From NCBI GenBank assembly GCA_947085425.1, contig CAMTWK010000021.1, positions 124,001-188,000 on the forward strand: a stretch of 64,000 bases of DNA, written 5' to 3'. This stretch comes from UKL13-2 sp947085425. Its GTDB lineage: Bacteria; Pseudomonadota; Gammaproteobacteria; Burkholderiales; Usitatibacteraceae. This document shows, one piece after another, positions 54,226 to 63,341 of the stretch. The position numbers and the translations under genes were made by a program. Under the pieces are notes generated by a model. The model saw only the letters and a list, made by a program, of their open reading frames with translations, did not search any database and was not told the DNA's origin. Each line of letters starts with the position of its first letter. Within the stretch, counting starts at the first letter, position 1.

Positions 54226-57200
54226 ATGGCCATCGACTTTCAGGCATTCCAGAAGCACCTTGGCGAGTTCGATTTCAACGCGCTGTTTGTTGACGTACTC
54301 GGCTGGTCGCACCCTACGCGCAATGCGCGCGTGTGGCGGGATGACGATGCTAAAGGCACGACCTTCCGCACCCGCATGGTCGCTGAACTTGCAAGCGTAG
54401 CGGTGTTTGAAATTATTGCCGAGGGCGGCTGGCCAGACGAGGCAACCCGCATGGCAATCTGGCGGCATATCAGCCAATCCCATTTTGAGAATCTGCTGAT
54501 TTTTCTGGATCGCGAAACCAACCCAACACAAAGCGTCTGGTACTGGGTCAAGCGCATCAAGGATGAGGCGGGCAAGAAAAAGAACCTCCCGCGCCGCCAT
54601 GAATATTTTCGCGGCCAGCCCGCCGATTTGTTCGCGTCGAAATTGCAGGCAATGGTGGTCGAACTCTCCGAACTCGACGAGGAGGGCAGAATCCAGGTGC
54701 TTGAAGTCGCCCGGCGCATGGAAGCGGCGCTCGATGTCGAGAAAACCACCAAGCGATTCTTTACCGCTTACCAACAACAGCATCTCGCCCTGATCGACCT
54801 CATCGAAGGCATAGCGGACGAGCGTGATCGCCGCTGGTATGCATCGGTGCTGCTGAACCGTTTGATGTTCGTCTGGTTTATGCAGAAAAAACGTTTCATT
54901 GACAACGGCGACACCGACTACTTGTCGCGCCACCTCAAACAGAGCCCGCAGCGCGGCAACGATAAATTTTTCAGCGGATTTCTCAATGCGCTCTTCTTTG
55001 AAGCCTTCGCCAAACCAGAGGCCGACCGCAGCGATGCCGCCCGCGCGCTGACCGGAAAAGTCCCGTACCTGAACGGTGGATTGTTCCTGCACCACAAGCT
55101 GGAGTTGGATGCAAACGATCAACCACGCATCGGCATCACGCTTAACATTCCCGACATCGCCTTTGAAGGCATCTTCAAACTATTTGCCGGTTTTTCGTGG
55201 AATCTCGATGACACGCCGGGCGGTCAGGCGGATGAAATCAACCCGGATGTGCTGGGCTATATCTTCGAAAAATACATCAACCAGAAAGCCTTCGGCGCCT
55301 ATTACACGCGACCTGAGATCACCAGCTATCTGGCGGACCGCAGCATTCATCAACTAATTCTGGAGCGTGTGCGAGAGCCCGCATTCTTTGAACAGCCCGC
55401 CGTCGAATTTGACAGCATCGCCGACATGCTCGTGCGCATGGACGCCCGCATCGCGATGAGGCTGGTCAATGAGGTATTGCCCGCCATCACCATCCTCGAC
55501 CCGGCGGTCGGCTCCGGCGCGTTTCTGGTCGCAGCCCTCAAGACACTCATCAATGTCTACTACGCCATCGTCGGTCGCGCCAAGCTCGGCGCCAGCGAAG
55601 CGCTGCAACGCTGGCTGGAAGATATAGAGCGCCAGCACGCCAGCGTCCACTACTTCATCAAGCGCAAAATCGTCACCGACAATCTCTACGGCGTGGACAT
55701 CATGGAGGAAGCCTGCGAGATCGCCAAGCTGCGCTTGTTCCTTGCCATGATCGCCTCGGTGCGCAAAGCCGAAGACCTCGAACCGCTGCCGAATATCGAC
55801 TTCAATATCCTGCCGGGCAATTCGCTCGTCGGTCTGATGCGTGTCGATGAACATGAATTCAACGACCATCAACCCGATATGTTCAAGACGCCATATCGCC
55901 AATTGGTCGAAGAGAAAAATCGCAAGCTGGCGGTCTATCGCGATACTGCGGGTGTCTTCGGCAAAGACGTAAATTTGCGCGAGCTGCGCGACGATATTGA
56001 CGATGCAATGACCTCCGCCGAGACCGTCATGAACGAACTGCTCCGCGACAAATTTGAAGCGCTCGGCGTGAAATTCGAGCAGGCCACGTGGGATGACAAA
56101 AAGAAAACCCTCGGTAAACCCGTGAAGCGCCGCATCACCCGCGAAGACATCGACGCACAGACGCCGTTTCACTGGGGCTATGTGTTCGACCGCATCGTGC
56201 AAACCAACGGCGGCTTCGACATTATTCTGGCGAACCCGCCGTGGGATGTCCTCAAGCCGCAGGCCAAGGAATTCTTTGCCAATCACTCCACGCTCGTCAG
56301 CAAGAACAAGATGACGATCAAGGAATTCGAGAAAGAACAAACCAGTCTTTTGAAAGATGTCGAGGTGCGCGAGGCGTGGCTGGCTTACGAGAATCGCTTT
56401 CCGCATATGAGCAGTTTCTTCCGCGCCGCGCCGGAATACAGCCATCAAAGTGCCGTGGTCGGCGGCAAGAAAACCGGCTCGGATATTAATCTTTACAAGC
56501 TGTTTACCGAGCGCTGTTTTCAGCTTGCGCGCCCCGGCGGGCACATAGGCATCGTCATTCCCTCTGGCATCTATACCGATCTCGGTGCCAAAGGGTTGCG
56601 CGATTTACTGTTTAATGAGGCGAAGATCGAAGGGCTGTTCTGTTTTGAAAATCGCAAGGAGATTTTCGAGGGTGTCCATCGCAGTTTCAAGTTTGTGGTG
56701 TTGACCTTCGAGAGGCCGCTCGCGCCACGTTTGCAAGCGACGGGTGAACGCAATGCGAGCGCGCCGCCGGATGATTTGTTGGCGCCGCTGCGGGCGGGTG
56801 AACTCACAACGCGGAAATTTCCAGCGGCATTCATGCGGCATGATGTTGCCGAGCTGGCACGCTTTCCTGATGAAGGTGCGCTGTGGCTCGACGTGGAATT
56901 GATCCGCAAGCTTTCGCCGGATTCGCATTCGGTGATGGAATTCAAGGGTGAGCTGGATATTCACATCGCGAAAAAAATGCTGAAGTTTCCGTTGTTGGGA
57001 GAGCAGATTGAGGGCGCGTGGAATTTGAAACTCACGAACGAGTTTCACATGACCAACGACAGTCAACTCTTCAAGACTGCACCTGGGCCGGGCAGGTTGC
57101 CGTTGTATGAGGGGAAGATGATTCACCAGTTTGATTCGGCATATGCGGAGCCGCGATATTGGGTGGACGCGAAGGAAGCGGATGTCGAATTGCGACGCGG

Positions 57201-57891
57201 AGCGACCCGAAAGCTCAAACAGCTTTTGAAAGCGGAAACTGGATTGTCTATCGAGGAGTTGGATCAGTTGATCGACGTGACGGCAATTCGCATCGACAAC
57301 TCGGCTTATCGGTTGGGTTTTCGCGACATTGCGGCAAGCACCAACGAACGCGCCATGATTTGTAGCTTGCTTCCACCCGGCGTGTTCGCTGGCAACACAC
57401 TCAATCTGTTACAGCCGTTCGAATTTGAAACGCGGGATATGAAGTGGCAACAGCGAGCGACGTTAAGTGAATCGGAGCAACTCTTTCTTTGTGGCGTATT
57501 CAATGGATTTGTGACAGATTGGTTGCTCCGCCAGAAGATCACTTCACACCTCAACATGTTTTACGTTTTCCAGGTGCCAATACCGAGATTGGCCGCCGCC
57601 GACAGGAGAACACTTCAAGTAGCGGAGCGAACGGCAAAACTCATTTGCACGACACCCGAATTCGACGCCCTCGCCCGACAAGTCGGCCTGCGCGACCACC
57701 GCGATGGTGTCACCGACCCCGCCCAACGCGCGCAACTACGCGCCGAACTCGATGGCTTGGTCGCGCATCTGTACGGCCTCACAGAGGACGAGTTTGTACA
57801 TATTCTGGCAACTTTCCCGCTCGTTGCAGAGCCGGTGAAAGTTGCTGCGCGCAATGCATATCGAGACGTCAAACGGGGGTTGATCAAATGA
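54226..57891 (+). CDS. Eco57I/PglX-like adenine-specific DNA methyltransferase, 1221 residues
   Basis: A long N-terminal helical region (1-350), including LNRLMFVWFMQKKRFIDNG, precedes GYIFEKYINQKAFGAYYTRPEITSYL, typical of type IIG/PglX proteins. Motif I is LDPAVGSGAFLVAALKTL near residue 425; the catalytic motif is ILANPPWDVLKPQ near residue 670 (N6-adenine type). A C-terminal target-recognition part follows (about 900-1221). No PD-(D/E)XK endonuclease is obvious. The size matches PglX of BREX and DrmMI of class 1 DISARM. It would mark self DNA for a defence complex with the upstream helicase. The stop overlaps the ATPase start by 4 bases. Confidence 0.9.
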   Translation: MAIDFQAFQKHLGEFDFNALFVDVLGWSHPTRNARVWRDDDAKGTTFRTRMVAELASVAVFEIIAEGGWPDEATRMAIWRHISQSHFENLLIFLDRETNPTQSVWYWVKRIKDEAGKKKNLPRRHEYFRGQPADLFASKLQAMVVELSELDEEGRIQVLEVARRMEAALDVEKTTKRFFTAYQQQHLALIDLIEGIADERDRRWYASVLLNRLMFVWFMQKKRFIDNGDTDYLSRHLKQSPQRGNDKFFSGFLNALFFEAFAKPEADRSDAARALTGKVPYLNGGLFLHHKLELDANDQPRIGITLNIPDIAFEGIFKLFAGFSWNLDDTPGGQADEINPDVLGYIFEKYINQKAFGAYYTRPEITSYLADRSIHQLILERVREPAFFEQPAVEFDSIADMLVRMDARIAMRLVNEVLPAITILDPAVGSGAFLVAALKTLINVYYAIVGRAKLGASEALQRWLEDIERQHASVHYFIKRKIVTDNLYGVDIMEEACEIAKLRLFLAMIASVRKAEDLEPLPNIDFNILPGNSLVGLMRVDEHEFNDHQPDMFKTPYRQLVEEKNRKLAVYRDTAGVFGKDVNLRELRDDIDDAMTSAETVMNELLRDKFEALGVKFEQATWDDKKKTLGKPVKRRITREDIDAQTPFHWGYVFDRIVQTNGGFDIILANPPWDVLKPQAKEFFANHSTLVSKNKMTIKEFEKEQTSLLKDVEVREAWLAYENRFPHMSSFFRAAPEYSHQSAVVGGKKTGSDINLYKLFTERCFQLARPGGHIGIVIPSGIYTDLGAKGLRDLLFNEAKIEGLFCFENRKEIFEGVHRSFKFVVLTFERPLAPRLQATGERNASAPPDDLLAPLRAGELTTRKFPAAFMRHDVAELARFPDEGALWLDVELIRKLSPDSHSVMEFKGELDIHIAKKMLKFPLLGEQIEGAWNLKLTNEFHMTNDSQLFKTAPGPGRLPLYEGKMIHQFDSAYAEPRYWVDAKEADVELRRGATRKLKQLLKAETGLSIEELDQLIDVTAIRIDNSAYRLGFRDIAASTNERAMICSLLPPGVFAGNTLNLLQPFEFETRDMKWQQRATLSESEQLFLCGVFNGFVTDWLLRQKITSHLNMFYVFQVPIPRLAAADRRTLQVAERTAKLICTTPEFDALARQVGLRDHRDGVTDPAQRAQLRAELDGLVAHLYGLTEDEFVHILATFPLVAEPVKVAARNAYRDVKRGLIK

Positions 57892-59042
57892 GCGATACCA
57901 GACTACAACTGAAGCAAGTTCGCGTTCGCAACTTCAAAGCGATAACCTATAGCCGGACGGTACGGCTTGGGATCCTAACGGTGTTCATCGGCCACAACGG
58001 CAGTGGGAAATCGAGCTTGATAGAAGCGCTTGAGACCTACCAATCAATCGTAGTGGATGGCCTGGACGTAGCCATGCAGCGATGGTTGGGCATTGAGCAC
58101 GTCAGGCATAAGGCCGCCAATCGGATAAATCACCTGGATTTGACGTTTCCGCCAATCTCATTCGAGTTGACGATTGGGATAACCGCACGAAAATCTGCGC
58201 AGATTGAGATGGATGTTAACGTCGATGCGAGTGCCAACCGTATGTATATCGCGCGCGAAAAGTCGCAGCACGCCAATGGTTGGCTGATTGAAAAATCGAT
58301 TGAACGATTTGGCGAAAATTTCGAGCCAGGCCGCTCTATTTTGGCGTCATCGCGAGGTGAGCATCGGAAACTCGCGCAGCATATTCGCGATTGGCAGTTC
58401 CTGACGATTCAACCGGAAAAAATGGGTTTGCCTGTTCCGCAACAACGCACTGGCGGTGGGGTGCGGCTGGCGAAGGATGCGAGCAATATCGCTGACTACC
58501 TGCTTGACATCCAGCGCCTTGATGAGAAATTGAACACCCATGCGCTGGAAGGTATTGTTCGCACAATGGAATACGTATTGCCTTACGCCCGTGACTTGCA
58601 ACCAACGTTAACGTCTGAGCTAGAGCGTAAGGCGTATCTTCAACTCACCGAGAGTGATTTCAAAGTGCCGGGTTGGATGTTGTCCACCGGTACCTTGCGG
58701 GTGCTGGCGCTATTGGCGGTGTTGCGCCATCCAACACCACCGCCATTGGTGATTGTCGAAGAAATTGAGAATGGATTGGATCCGCGCAGCATTCATTTGC
58801 TGGTTGAAGAGATTCGGACTGCAGTGTTGGCGGGCACCACACAAGTCATTCTCACGACACACTCGCCATACTTGCTTGATCTGCTAAAGCTTGATCAATT
58901 GGTACTTGTGGCACGCGACAAGGATGGGCAGACGCGCTTTCAACGGCCTGCTGACGACGAAAAACTCATGGCGTGGGCAAAGGAGTTTGCACCAGGCAGG
59001 CTCTATACCATGGGTGCGATGCATGAAAGCGTCCAATCATGA
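57888..59042 (+). CDS. OLD/AAA-type ATPase (AAA_21-like) of the defence operon
   Basis: 384 residues. ABC-like ATPase of the OLD/RecF style: VRNFKAI strand, Walker A FIGHNGSGKSSLIEAL near residue 37, long middle insertion with helices, the Q-rich part LPVPQQRTG, signature-like LSTGTLRVLALLAVL, Walker B PLVIVEEIENGLDP near 290 and the His of LTTHSPYLLD. Such ATPases pair with a TOPRIM or other nuclease to sense phage proteins (PARIS AriA, Gabija GajA, OLD). The start ATGA overlaps the methyltransferase stop and its stop overlaps the DUF4276 gene. Confidence 0.9.
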   Translation: MSDTRLQLKQVRVRNFKAITYSRTVRLGILTVFIGHNGSGKSSLIEALETYQSIVVDGLDVAMQRWLGIEHVRHKAANRINHLDLTFPPISFELTIGITARKSAQIEMDVNVDASANRMYIAREKSQHANGWLIEKSIERFGENFEPGRSILASSRGEHRKLAQHIRDWQFLTIQPEKMGLPVPQQRTGGGVRLAKDASNIADYLLDIQRLDEKLNTHALEGIVRTMEYVLPYARDLQPTLTSELERKAYLQLTESDFKVPGWMLSTGTLRVLALLAVLRHPTPPPLVIVEEIENGLDPRSIHLLVEEIRTAVLAGTTQVILTTHSPYLLDLLKLDQLVLVARDKDGQTRFQRPADDEKLMAWAKEFAPGRLYTMGAMHESVQS

Positions 59043-59641
59043 TCGGCTTCATTTTCGAGTGTGGCCCGCAGGGTGCGGATAAACAAGTGTGCGAATACCT
59101 GGCGAGCAAAATCCGACCCGGCGCCAATCTCACCAGTCGGACGCTGGATAACAAGGGCAACTTACTTCGCGATGCGGGCAAAGTGGCGGCGCAGATGTTG
59201 AAGGACGGCTGTACTTGCATCCTGATTATTTGGGACTTGCGACCCGCTTGGCCGGGCGACATCCCTAAGCCTTGCCGAAATGTGGAGCGGCTACAAGTGT
59301 TGCAGTTGCTGGGCGAAGCTGGCGTACCTGCCAACGCGGCCATATTTCTGATCTGCATTGAGCAGGAGTTGGAGAGCTGGATTTTGGCTGCTGACTATGC
59401 GCTTTCGGCAGTTTTGTCCACGCCAGCGCATCCGTACAGCATTGTTCGCACGCGCAAGCCTGACCGGGTGCCGAGCCCGAAAGCAACCGTAAAAAATCAT
59501 TTCAAGAAAGCGCGGGGATGGATTTATGACGACAAAGTAGATGCGGTTAGGACGATTCGCGCGGCAGAAATCGATTTGAAAAAGCTAAGGCGATCTGTCA
59601 GCTTTGCCCGATTTGAGAAAAAACTATTAGCTTGTTCTTGA
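59039..59641 (+). CDS. DUF4276-like (TOPRIM-type) protein, partner of the ATPase
   Basis: 200 residues. Begins IGFIFECGPQGADKQV, has LIIWDLRPAW in the second strand and CIEQELESWILAADYAL later: the acidic residues Glu, Asp and ExxxExW match the DUF4276 pattern, which resembles a compact TOPRIM fold. The basic C-terminus (RKPDRVPSPKATVKNHFKKARGW) could bind nucleic acid. By position it is the probable effector nuclease of the OLD-like ATPase, analogous to AriB in PARIS. Activity is inference. It is the last gene of the operon; a weak terminator-like hairpin lies at 59820. Confidence 0.78.
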   Translation: MIGFIFECGPQGADKQVCEYLASKIRPGANLTSRTLDNKGNLLRDAGKVAAQMLKDGCTCILIIWDLRPAWPGDIPKPCRNVERLQVLQLLGEAGVPANAAIFLICIEQELESWILAADYALSAVLSTPAHPYSIVRTRKPDRVPSPKATVKNHFKKARGWIYDDKVDAVRTIRAAEIDLKKLRRSVSFARFEKKLLACS

Positions 59642-59819
59642 AGGGTAAACGTTTCATCTTCATTATCAGAGGCTCCTGTTAATAAACTGCGAAAAGAAGA
59701 AATACAGCGTAAGTTCAACGCGTTAGACGCGGGGTTACTATCATTTTTCCCGCTGTAGGGTCAGGCGAGACCTTTAAAAATTACCCACACCAAGTGCTGA
59801 TCCAAGCAAATTTGTCTGG

Positions 59820-59847
59820 AAACACACGCAATTACCGGTGTTTTTTT
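59820..59847. terminator. Weak terminator-like hairpin between convergent operons
   Basis: AAACAC (59820-59825) and GTGTTT (59838-59843) form a short stem with a 12-base loop, followed by seven T (59841-59847) on the plus strand. It may end the defence operon. Confidence 0.4.
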
Positions 59848-59852
59848 GTCGC

Positions 59853-60335
59853 TTATTTGCCTAATTGCGAACGTATCGATTCAATACGCTTGCGATTCAC
59901 ATCAAAATCGCGCACGCCCAATCTCGATCCTGACCGGACGTGAATGACATTTGCTGTTTCGTCCAGTGCGAACTCCACATCGTCGACAAAACCCATCTTT
60001 GCAGATTTAAATTCCGCATACAGATAATTTGGTTTTGCACTGATGATTGTGGTGCGTGGTTGCGCACGTACAAGGGCATCAAGTTTTTTCCATGCCGCCG
60101 ATGCGTCACCGGTTATGACCAGTGGCGCAATGTAATGGCTGTCGTCTTTGGCGACGGTGGACGAAACGGCGTTGGGTTTATGCGGCGGTGGCTTAAATTT
60201 GCCGTCGGTAAAGCCAAGTCCGCCTGGCGGATTGCCGGCAAAGAGTCCCATCGGTTGGCCTCCATAAATTTCAATCGCCAACACAGTGGAGAGCGACAGA
60301 ATGATGACAAACAATAACAACAGTGTGTTTTTCAT
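59853..60335 (-). CDS. DUF1499 domain exported protein
   Basis: 160 residues from the ATG at 60335 (in-frame ATG at 60347 is possible). A signal or anchor helix (NTLLLLFVIILSLSTVLA) precedes a Gly/Pro-rich part and the DUF1499 domain (about 70-158), with AWKKLDALVRAQPRTTIISAKPNYLYAEFKSAKMGFVDDVEFALDE. Family role unknown; members are common in envelopes. The Pro-rich stretch (KFKPPPHKPNAV) may be a spacer. Confidence 0.85.
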   Translation of the reverse strand: MKNTLLLLFVIILSLSTVLAIEIYGGQPMGLFAGNPPGGLGFTDGKFKPPPHKPNAVSSTVAKDDSHYIAPLVITGDASAAWKKLDALVRAQPRTTIISAKPNYLYAEFKSAKMGFVDDVEFALDETANVIHVRSGSRLGVRDFDVNRKRIESIRSQLGK

Positions 60336-60390
60336 AATTTTTATCATGGCGCAACGATAATGGAGGATTGTGGTCTATCTCACCAACACA

Positions 60391-61041
60391 TCAACTCATC
60401 AGTGTTTTTGTTCCGGCCGGCGTTTCAATATGGGCGCACATGGTCATTCCGGAATAGGGCGGTGACGCGTTCATCACCATGGATTTTTCCAGGCCAATTT
60501 CGCTGAGTAAATATTGTACCTTGGGTGGATTCGGATGCGCCGCTTCCATCCAACTCAAGCGGCACCCCTGATCGGACAGCCGGTCGCACGGATGGCCTGA
60601 ACCGTCCCATTGAATCAAATGCGGAATTAAGCCGCCTTCGATCGGGAAGCCGTCGTCGGGAATACTGATTCGCCAGCGAAAGTCGCCGCGGGACATGTCA
60701 TGCACTTCGCCAAGGATGCCGCCGGTTTTTTCAACCACATGCTCGATGTCATTGGTGCGGGCGACCCAGCCGATCAGTCGTGGACGTTGCGCGATACGCT
60801 CTTGCACGTCTTCGGTGTCGAGTCCAAACCATCTCGGCACCAGTGGATCGGGCGCGTCCGGTCGTAATGCGATCAATTCAAGATAACAGGCTGGACCAAG
60901 CGACAACAGGCGGTTGTGTGTGCCCATATGGGCATGTTCGCCAACGCCACTGAGCGACACGCCCAGAAATCGTTCCAGCCATACACTGCCACGGCCAAGA
61001 TCGGCGCAGCCTATAACCAAATGATCAATTGCCGACGGCAT
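60391..61041 (-). CDS. VOC superfamily (Glyoxalase_3-like) protein
   Basis: 216 residues from the ATG at 61041. The first repeat, IDHLVIGCADLGRGSVWLERFLGV, is the vicinal-oxygen-chelate start; a later strand CYLELIALRPDAPDPLVPRWFGL fits the Glyoxalase_3 subgroup, and LIPHLIQWDGSGHPCDRL is another conserved part. Conserved His and Glu could bind a metal, but the reaction is unknown. It is followed by DUF1499 and preceded by VanZ in the same direction. Confidence 0.85.
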   Translation of the reverse strand: MPSAIDHLVIGCADLGRGSVWLERFLGVSLSGVGEHAHMGTHNRLLSLGPACYLELIALRPDAPDPLVPRWFGLDTEDVQERIAQRPRLIGWVARTNDIEHVVEKTGGILGEVHDMSRGDFRWRISIPDDGFPIEGGLIPHLIQWDGSGHPCDRLSDQGCRLSWMEAAHPNPPKVQYLLSEIGLEKSMVMNASPPYSGMTMCAHIETPAGTKTLMS

Positions 61042-61052
61042 GGCCTGAAAAA

Positions 61053-61439
61053 TTACGCAGCGGTGATGCTGCGTTTTAGTGACAGCGCGGCTTGGATCCG
61101 TAATGCCAATTGGCCGCAGGTCCAGCCAATCATGACTCCGACCGCATTGGCCAGTGCATCGGCCCACTCAAAAAAACGATAAGCAGTTAAACCTTGCGCA
61201 GCTTCGATGGCAAGCCCCATGGCCATCAATGCAAACGCAATCAACCCATGGTGAAACAATTTTTGTTGCGGTGTCGCCAACATCCAGACCGCCATCAAAC
61301 TGCCGTAAGCAATAAAGTGGTGCAGCTTGTCGGAGCCGGGCACGGCGAGGTTATTGAGCGGAATGAGCGAGCCCACCCAAATCGCCAGGATGAAAATGAC
61401 ACCGGTGGCACGAAAGAACAGGGTCATGTTTTTTTTCAT
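61053..61439 (-). CDS. VanZ-like membrane protein
   Basis: 128 residues, ATG 61439. Four transmembrane helices. VanZ family features are GSDKLHHFIAYGSLMAVW and the helix ALMAMGLAIEAAQGLTAYRFFEWADALANAVGV. The His and Glu of DKLHHF and EAAQ are conserved in this family. Function unknown; no glycopeptide-resistance genes are nearby. Confidence 0.85.
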   Translation of the reverse strand: MKKNMTLFFRATGVIFILAIWVGSLIPLNNLAVPGSDKLHHFIAYGSLMAVWMLATPQQKLFHHGLIAFALMAMGLAIEAAQGLTAYRFFEWADALANAVGVMIGWTCGQLALRIQAALSLKRSITAA

Positions 61440-61503
61440 AAAGTCGTTATAGGTAGCGCGTTTTGGGGCATTTATGGCTGAAAGTGCTCGCCAACAGGGC
61501 AGT

Positions 61504-63333
61504 TTACTTTGTTTTTCGTTGCGGCGGCAAATCGGTGCACACGCCTTCATACAATTCCGCAGCCATGCCAATGGTTTCGCCGAGTGTCGGATGCGGGTGA
61601 ATGGTTTTGCCGATGTCGGTCGCGTCACAGCCCATTTCAATGGCGAGCGCGATCTCGCCGATCATGTCACCGGCGTGGGTGCCGACGATGCCGCCGCCGA
61701 TCACACGATGGGTTTCAAGGTCGACAATCAGTTTGGTGAAACCCTCATCACGGCCATTGGCAATCGCCCGGCCGGATGCCGCCCACGGAAAGACACTCTT
61801 GCCAAACTTGATGTCCTTGGCCTTGCAGCTTTCTTCGGTCTCACCAACCCATGCCACTTCGGGATCGGTGTAGGCGACACTCGGAATCACCCGCGCATCA
61901 AAAAATGTTTTTTGGCCGGCAGCGGCTTCGGCGGCAACGTGGCCTTCGTGCACCGCCTTGTGCGCCAGCATCGGTTGGCCAACAATGTCACCGATCGCAA
62001 AAATATGCGCAACGTTGGTGCGCAATTGATTGTCGACAGTAATGAAGCCACGCTCGGTCACCGCCACACCGGCCTTATCCGCGCCAATTTTTTTGCCGTT
62101 TGGTGCACGGCCAACACACATCAGCGCCATGTCGTAACGCACCGGATCGCCACGTTTGCCATCCGCAGTTTCAAAGGTGACATATATGCCGTCGGTCTTG
62201 GCATCGACTGCCACGGTTTTGGTGTTGAGCATAATATTGTCGAAGCGTGGCGCATTCAATTTTTGCCAGACTTTGACCAGGTCACGATCCGCGCCCTGCA
62301 TCAGTCCGTCGAGCATTTCGACCACATCGAGTCGCGCTCCTAGTGTTGAATAAACGGTGCCCATTTCCAGACCGATGATGCCGCCGCCGATGATCAGCAT
62401 TTTTTTCGGAATTTCTTTGAGCGCCAGTGCACCGGTCGAGTCGAGAATGCGTGGGTCGTTGGGAATAAACGGCAAACGAACCACCTGTGAACCAGCGGCA
62501 ATAATCGCCTTGTCAAAACGGATCACCTTTTTCTCGCCGGTTTTTTCCTGTCCGCTGCCGGTAGTAAGTTCGACTGCAATATGGTGCGCATCGATGAATT
62601 GACCAATACCACGCACCGTCTCAACTTTGCGTGCCTTGGCCATGCCGGCCAGACCGCCGGTGAGTTTGCCGACCACTTTTTCTTTCCAGCTGCGTAATTT
62701 ATCCAGATCGATTTTGGGTGCGCCAAAGCTGATGCCATGTTCGGCCAGAGCCGCGGTTTCGTCTGCCACTGCAGCGACGTGCAATAACGCTTTGGAGGGA
62801 ATACAGCCGACGTTTAAACACACGCCACCAAGTTGGGCGTAACGCTCGATGAGGATGACTTTCATGCCCAGATCGGCGGCTCGAAACGCGGCCGAATATC
62901 CGCCGGGACCGGCACCCAGCACCACTATTTCACAGGAGAAGTCGACATTGCCTGCATAGGTGTTGGCGGAGGCGGCAGTGGGGATCGGGGTGGGGATTGG
63001 CGCCATTGTAGGTCCGGACGGCGCGTTGGTTGTTGGTGCTGTGTTTTTTTCCAGAGCGGATGTTGCCGCCACAGATGTTGCCGCAGCGGTGGTAGCCGAC
63101 TCCAGTACCAACAGCAGCGAGCCTTCTGAAACCCTGTCGCCGGTTTTGACTTTTAATTCTTTAATCACGCCGGCGTATGGCGACGGAATCTCCATGGTCG
63201 CCTTGTCACTCTCGAGTGACAGCAGTGAGTCTTCTTTTTTGACGGTGTCACCGGCCTTAACCAATATTTCGATGACTGGAATATCTTGGAAGTCGCCGAT
63301 GTCGGGAACGGTAACGTTTATCAGGTTTGACAT
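61504..63333 (-). CDS. lpdA: Dihydrolipoyl dehydrogenase with N-terminal lipoyl domain (PDH E3)
   Basis: 609 residues. Lipoyl domain 1-80 with the modified Lys in ESDKATMEIP (Lys44), an Ala/Pro/Thr-rich linker (about 85-125), then the flavoprotein disulfide reductase: VVLGAGPGGYSAAFRAAD, redox pair GGVCLNVGCIPSK, NAD motif GGGIIGLEMG, and the C-terminal His-Glu pair in HPHPTLGE. It reoxidises lipoamide in the pyruvate dehydrogenase complex. The E2 gene ends 8 bases upstream (same strand), giving the aceF-lpdA order with an E3 carrying its own lipoyl domain, usual in beta- and some gammaproteobacteria. Confidence 0.95.
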   Translation of the reverse strand: MSNLINVTVPDIGDFQDIPVIEILVKAGDTVKKEDSLLSLESDKATMEIPSPYAGVIKELKVKTGDRVSEGSLLLVLESATTAAATSVAATSALEKNTAPTTNAPSGPTMAPIPTPIPTAASANTYAGNVDFSCEIVVLGAGPGGYSAAFRAADLGMKVILIERYAQLGGVCLNVGCIPSKALLHVAAVADETAALAEHGISFGAPKIDLDKLRSWKEKVVGKLTGGLAGMAKARKVETVRGIGQFIDAHHIAVELTTGSGQEKTGEKKVIRFDKAIIAAGSQVVRLPFIPNDPRILDSTGALALKEIPKKMLIIGGGIIGLEMGTVYSTLGARLDVVEMLDGLMQGADRDLVKVWQKLNAPRFDNIMLNTKTVAVDAKTDGIYVTFETADGKRGDPVRYDMALMCVGRAPNGKKIGADKAGVAVTERGFITVDNQLRTNVAHIFAIGDIVGQPMLAHKAVHEGHVAAEAAAGQKTFFDARVIPSVAYTDPEVAWVGETEESCKAKDIKFGKSVFPWAASGRAIANGRDEGFTKLIVDLETHRVIGGGIVGTHAGDMIGEIALAIEMGCDATDIGKTIHPHPTLGETIGMAAELYEGVCTDLPPQRKTK

Positions 63334-63341
63334 GCCGGCTC

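Noticed and set aside
55354..56544. 396-codon minus-strand open frame inside the methyltransferase gene
   Set aside because: It covers motif I and NPPW of the methyltransferase on the other strand and has no recognisable domains.
50826..59641. Standard BREX or DISARM system
   Set aside because: The methyltransferase is PglX/DrmMI-like, but pglZ, brxC, brxL, drmA, drmB and drmC are not encoded on either side.
61053..61439. VanZ as an antibiotic-resistance gene
   Set aside because: VanZ-like proteins are widespread, and no vanA/H/X/R/S genes are near.
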